Source of the DNA: Roseomonas indoligenes
GTDB taxonomy: Bacteria > Pseudomonadota > Alphaproteobacteria > Acetobacterales > Acetobacteraceae
Direction of reading: 5' to 3'
Assembly: GCF_017813365.1 (NCBI RefSeq)
Contig: NZ_JAGIZA010000012.1
Location: 124,001-188,000 of the forward strand
Length of the DNA stretch: 64,000 nt
Position 1 is the first letter of the stretch. The number at the start of each line of letters is the position of its first letter. Of this stretch, positions 62,723-64,000 are shown piece after piece. The translations under genes were made by a program, and so were the position numbers. The notes under the pieces were generated by a model that saw only the letters and a list, made by a program, of their open reading frames with translations, was not told the origin of the DNA and did no database searches.

Positions 62723-63424
62723 TCAGAAGGTCTCGGTCCACGGGCGTAGCTCCGCTTCCAGCGACCAGGCGCTGCGCGGCTGGCGGAGTAGGTCGAGATA
62801 GGTCGCGGCGATCGCGTCCGGGTCCAGCAGGCTATCCGGCTTCCCGGGCGACTCCGGCCGGCGTTCGCTCCGCACGCCACCATCCACCACGACATGGGCG
62901 ACGTGAATGCCCTTCGGCCCCAGCTCGCGCGCCGCGCTCTGGGCAAGCCCACGCAGGGCAAACTTGCCCATTGCGAAGGCGGCGGAGCCGGCGAAGCCCT
63001 TCACGCTCGCCGTGGCGCCGGTGAGCAGGATGGCGCCGTGCCCGCGCGGCACCATGCGCCGCGCCGCCTGGCGCACCGCAAGGAAGGCGCCGAAGGCGGT
63101 GATCTCGATCGCCTTGCGGACCGCTTCAGGATCCAATTCGGCCAGCGGCCCCGGCGCGCGGGCGCTGGCATTGTAGACGACGACCTCTGGCGCACCGAGC
63201 CGCGCCTCGACGGCGGAGAACAGCGCCTCCACGGAAGCCGGATCGGCGGCGTCCGCCGGGAAGGGCACGGCGCCCGTCTCCTCAGCCAGGGGCGCCAGCT
63301 TCTCCGTGTTGCGGGCGGCGAGGGCGACCGTGAGCCCCGCCCGGCCCAGCTGCCGCGCGAGGGAGGCGCTGATGCCCGGCCCGGCGCCGATGATCAACGC
63401 GCTCGCATAGGGGATGGCGGTCAT
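62723..63424 (-). CDS. Short-chain dehydrogenase/reductase-fold protein with Phe at the catalytic Tyr
   Basis: A 233-residue SDR protein. The nucleotide-binding glycine motif is GAGPGISASLARQLG and the NASA motif is VVYNASAR. The active site reads AAFAMGK, so the usual Y-x-x-x-K has F150 and K154; a serine is present in TGATAS. A subgroup of SDR proteins with the same GPKGIHVAHVVVDGG ending shares this Phe, as far as I recall, so it is not a random mutation. The ATG overlaps the TetR stop as ATGA. Confidence 0.9.
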   Translation of the reverse strand: MTAIPYASALIIGAGPGISASLARQLGRAGLTVALAARNTEKLAPLAEETGAVPFPADAADPASVEALFSAVEARLGAPEVVVYNASARAPGPLAELDPEAVRKAIEITAFGAFLAVRQAARRMVPRGHGAILLTGATASVKGFAGSAAFAMGKFALRGLAQSAARELGPKGIHVAHVVVDGGVRSERRPESPGKPDSLLDPDAIAATYLDLLRQPRSAWSLEAELRPWTETF

Positions 63425-64000
63425 GGAGCGGCCTTCGGTGCGGCGCCGCCGAAGGCGCGGCGCCCGGCGGCCAGGATCTCATCGGACAGCTCGGGGTGGT
63501 CGGCTGCGGCGCGGGCCAGCACCAGCGTGCCGACAAGGCCCGCATAGGCCGCGACGGCCCTCTCGCGCCTCGCTGCCTCGGAGCGGCCGGGCATGATGCG
63601 GGACAGGCGTTCCAGGGTGGCGCGCAGGCCGCGGCCGAAGGTGGCCCGGAGCGGGCCGGGGCGGCGTCCGGCCTCGGCGGCCAGCGCCGCAACGGTGCAA
63701 CCGCCGCCCGGCCGGTCCCGGTGTGCCGGGGAGAGGTACTGGTCCGCCAGGCGGGCCAGCGCGTCCGGCCCGGAGGCCTCGATCAGCGCCGCCCATCGCT
63801 CGGCCGCCGCGTCCATCGCCTGCGTGCAGGCCTCGGCGGCAAGGGCATCCTTCGACTCGAAGTTCTTGTAGAAGCCGCCATGGGTCAGCCCGGCCTCCCG
63901 CATCAGCGAGTCCACGCCGATGCCGTCGAAGCCGTGCTCGCGGAACAGGCGGGCGGCCGTCTCCACCACCCGTGCCCGGTTCTCGGCCGCCTGTGCCCTG
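63421..64000 (-). CDS. TetR-family transcriptional regulator, 5' end beyond the window
   Basis: About 193 residues are visible and the frame runs off the window edge. The beginning AQAAENRARVVETAARLFRE and GIGVDSLMREAGLTHGGFYKNFESKDAL form the TetR helix-turn-helix. The C-terminal half (GGCTVAALAAE, later AAYAGLVGTLVLARA) matches the TetR_C-type ligand domain of AcuR/YxaF-like regulators. A GTG at 63969 is not the true start because similarity continues upstream. It heads the SDR-DUF1993-thiolase-DUF35 operon and probably regulates it. Confidence 0.93.
   Translation of the reverse strand, partial: RAQAAENRARVVETAARLFREHGFDGIGVDSLMREAGLTHGGFYKNFESKDALAAEACTQAMDAAAERWAALIEASGPDALARLADQYLSPAHRDRPGGGCTVAALAAEAGRRPGPLRATFGRGLRATLERLSRIMPGRSEAARRERAVAAYAGLVGTLVLARAAADHPELSDEILAAGRRAFGGAAPKAAP

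Noticed and set aside
1-64000. Mobile elements, CRISPR arrays, tRNA or rRNA genes
   Set aside because: No transposase or integrase motifs, no regularly spaced repeats and no cloverleaf-like intergenic sequence were found on reading both strands.

Overview
The window reads as a chromosomal segment of a very GC-rich alphaproteobacterium. It is probably an acetic-acid-bacterium relative of the Roseomonas type (Acetobacteraceae). This is an inference from the composition, the several Bug/TctC-type periplasmic binding proteins, the Kdo genes of a Gram-negative envelope and the frequent Tat-like leaders. About 53 protein genes fill nearly all of it. I see no tRNA, rRNA, CRISPR array, insertion sequence or prophage. 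No stretch over 300 bases lacks a gene candidate, except that 9087-9477 holds only one doubtful small gene.

Layout. (1) 1-9100, plus strand: 3' end of an ion channel, lepA, an orphan Bug receptor, a single-domain response regulator, a two-gene molybdenum hydroxylase (xdhA-xdhB) and isovaleryl-CoA dehydrogenase. (2) 9186-18610: a small doubtful gene, an AsmA-like protein, the Kdo set kdsA-kdsB-kdsD, a DUF1501 protein, a small hypothetical, an FAD oxidoreductase and a secreted beta-propeller. (3) 18830-31215: a short protein with SdrD-B-like repeats, then a minus-strand catecholate siderophore region. That region holds an EntF-type synthetase (C-A-T-TE), a free-standing aryl carrier protein, an EntE-type 2,3-dihydroxybenzoate ligase preceded by a Fur-box-like palindrome, a secreted IroE-like hydrolase, an M20 amidohydrolase, an MFS transporter, a cysteine synthase and a second MFS protein. 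(4) 31338-35694: a metallo-beta-lactamase-fold hydrolase, an erythromycin-esterase-family protein and a pyruvate-oxidase-like ThDP enzyme.

(5) 35796-54468: the most distinctive block. Thirteen minus-strand genes run with overlapping or nearly touching ends: GntR regulator, branched-chain-type ABC transporter (KHMGF), isocitrate-lyase/PEP-mutase-superfamily lyase, hydantoinase B and A, isochorismatase-fold hydrolase, flavoprotein, Bug receptor and MmgE/PrpD. Facing away from them across a 48-bp dyad are LeuC/LeuD-like dehydratase subunits, followed by a DadA-like oxidase and an enoyl-CoA hydratase. Together they look like one regulon for uptake, ring or amide opening, hydration and C-C cleavage of an unidentified branched, probably N-containing, carboxylic acid.

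(6) 54517-60520: a second organic-acid module (Bug, CaiB-type CoA-transferase, Bug, CitE/HpcH-type lyase, LigI-like amidohydrolase) beside a divergent LysR gene. (7) 60548-64000: a TetR-headed minus-strand operon with a short-chain dehydrogenase, a DUF1993 protein, a thiolase-fold protein without the usual nucleophilic cysteine and its DUF35 partner.

The strongest candidates for new biology are the GntR/dehydratase/lyase/hydantoinase regulon, the split enterobactin-like assembly line whose dihydroxybenzoate-supply genes are absent here, and the thiolase-DUF35 pair with altered active-site residues. Functions below rest on motif reading by eye; no database search was run.
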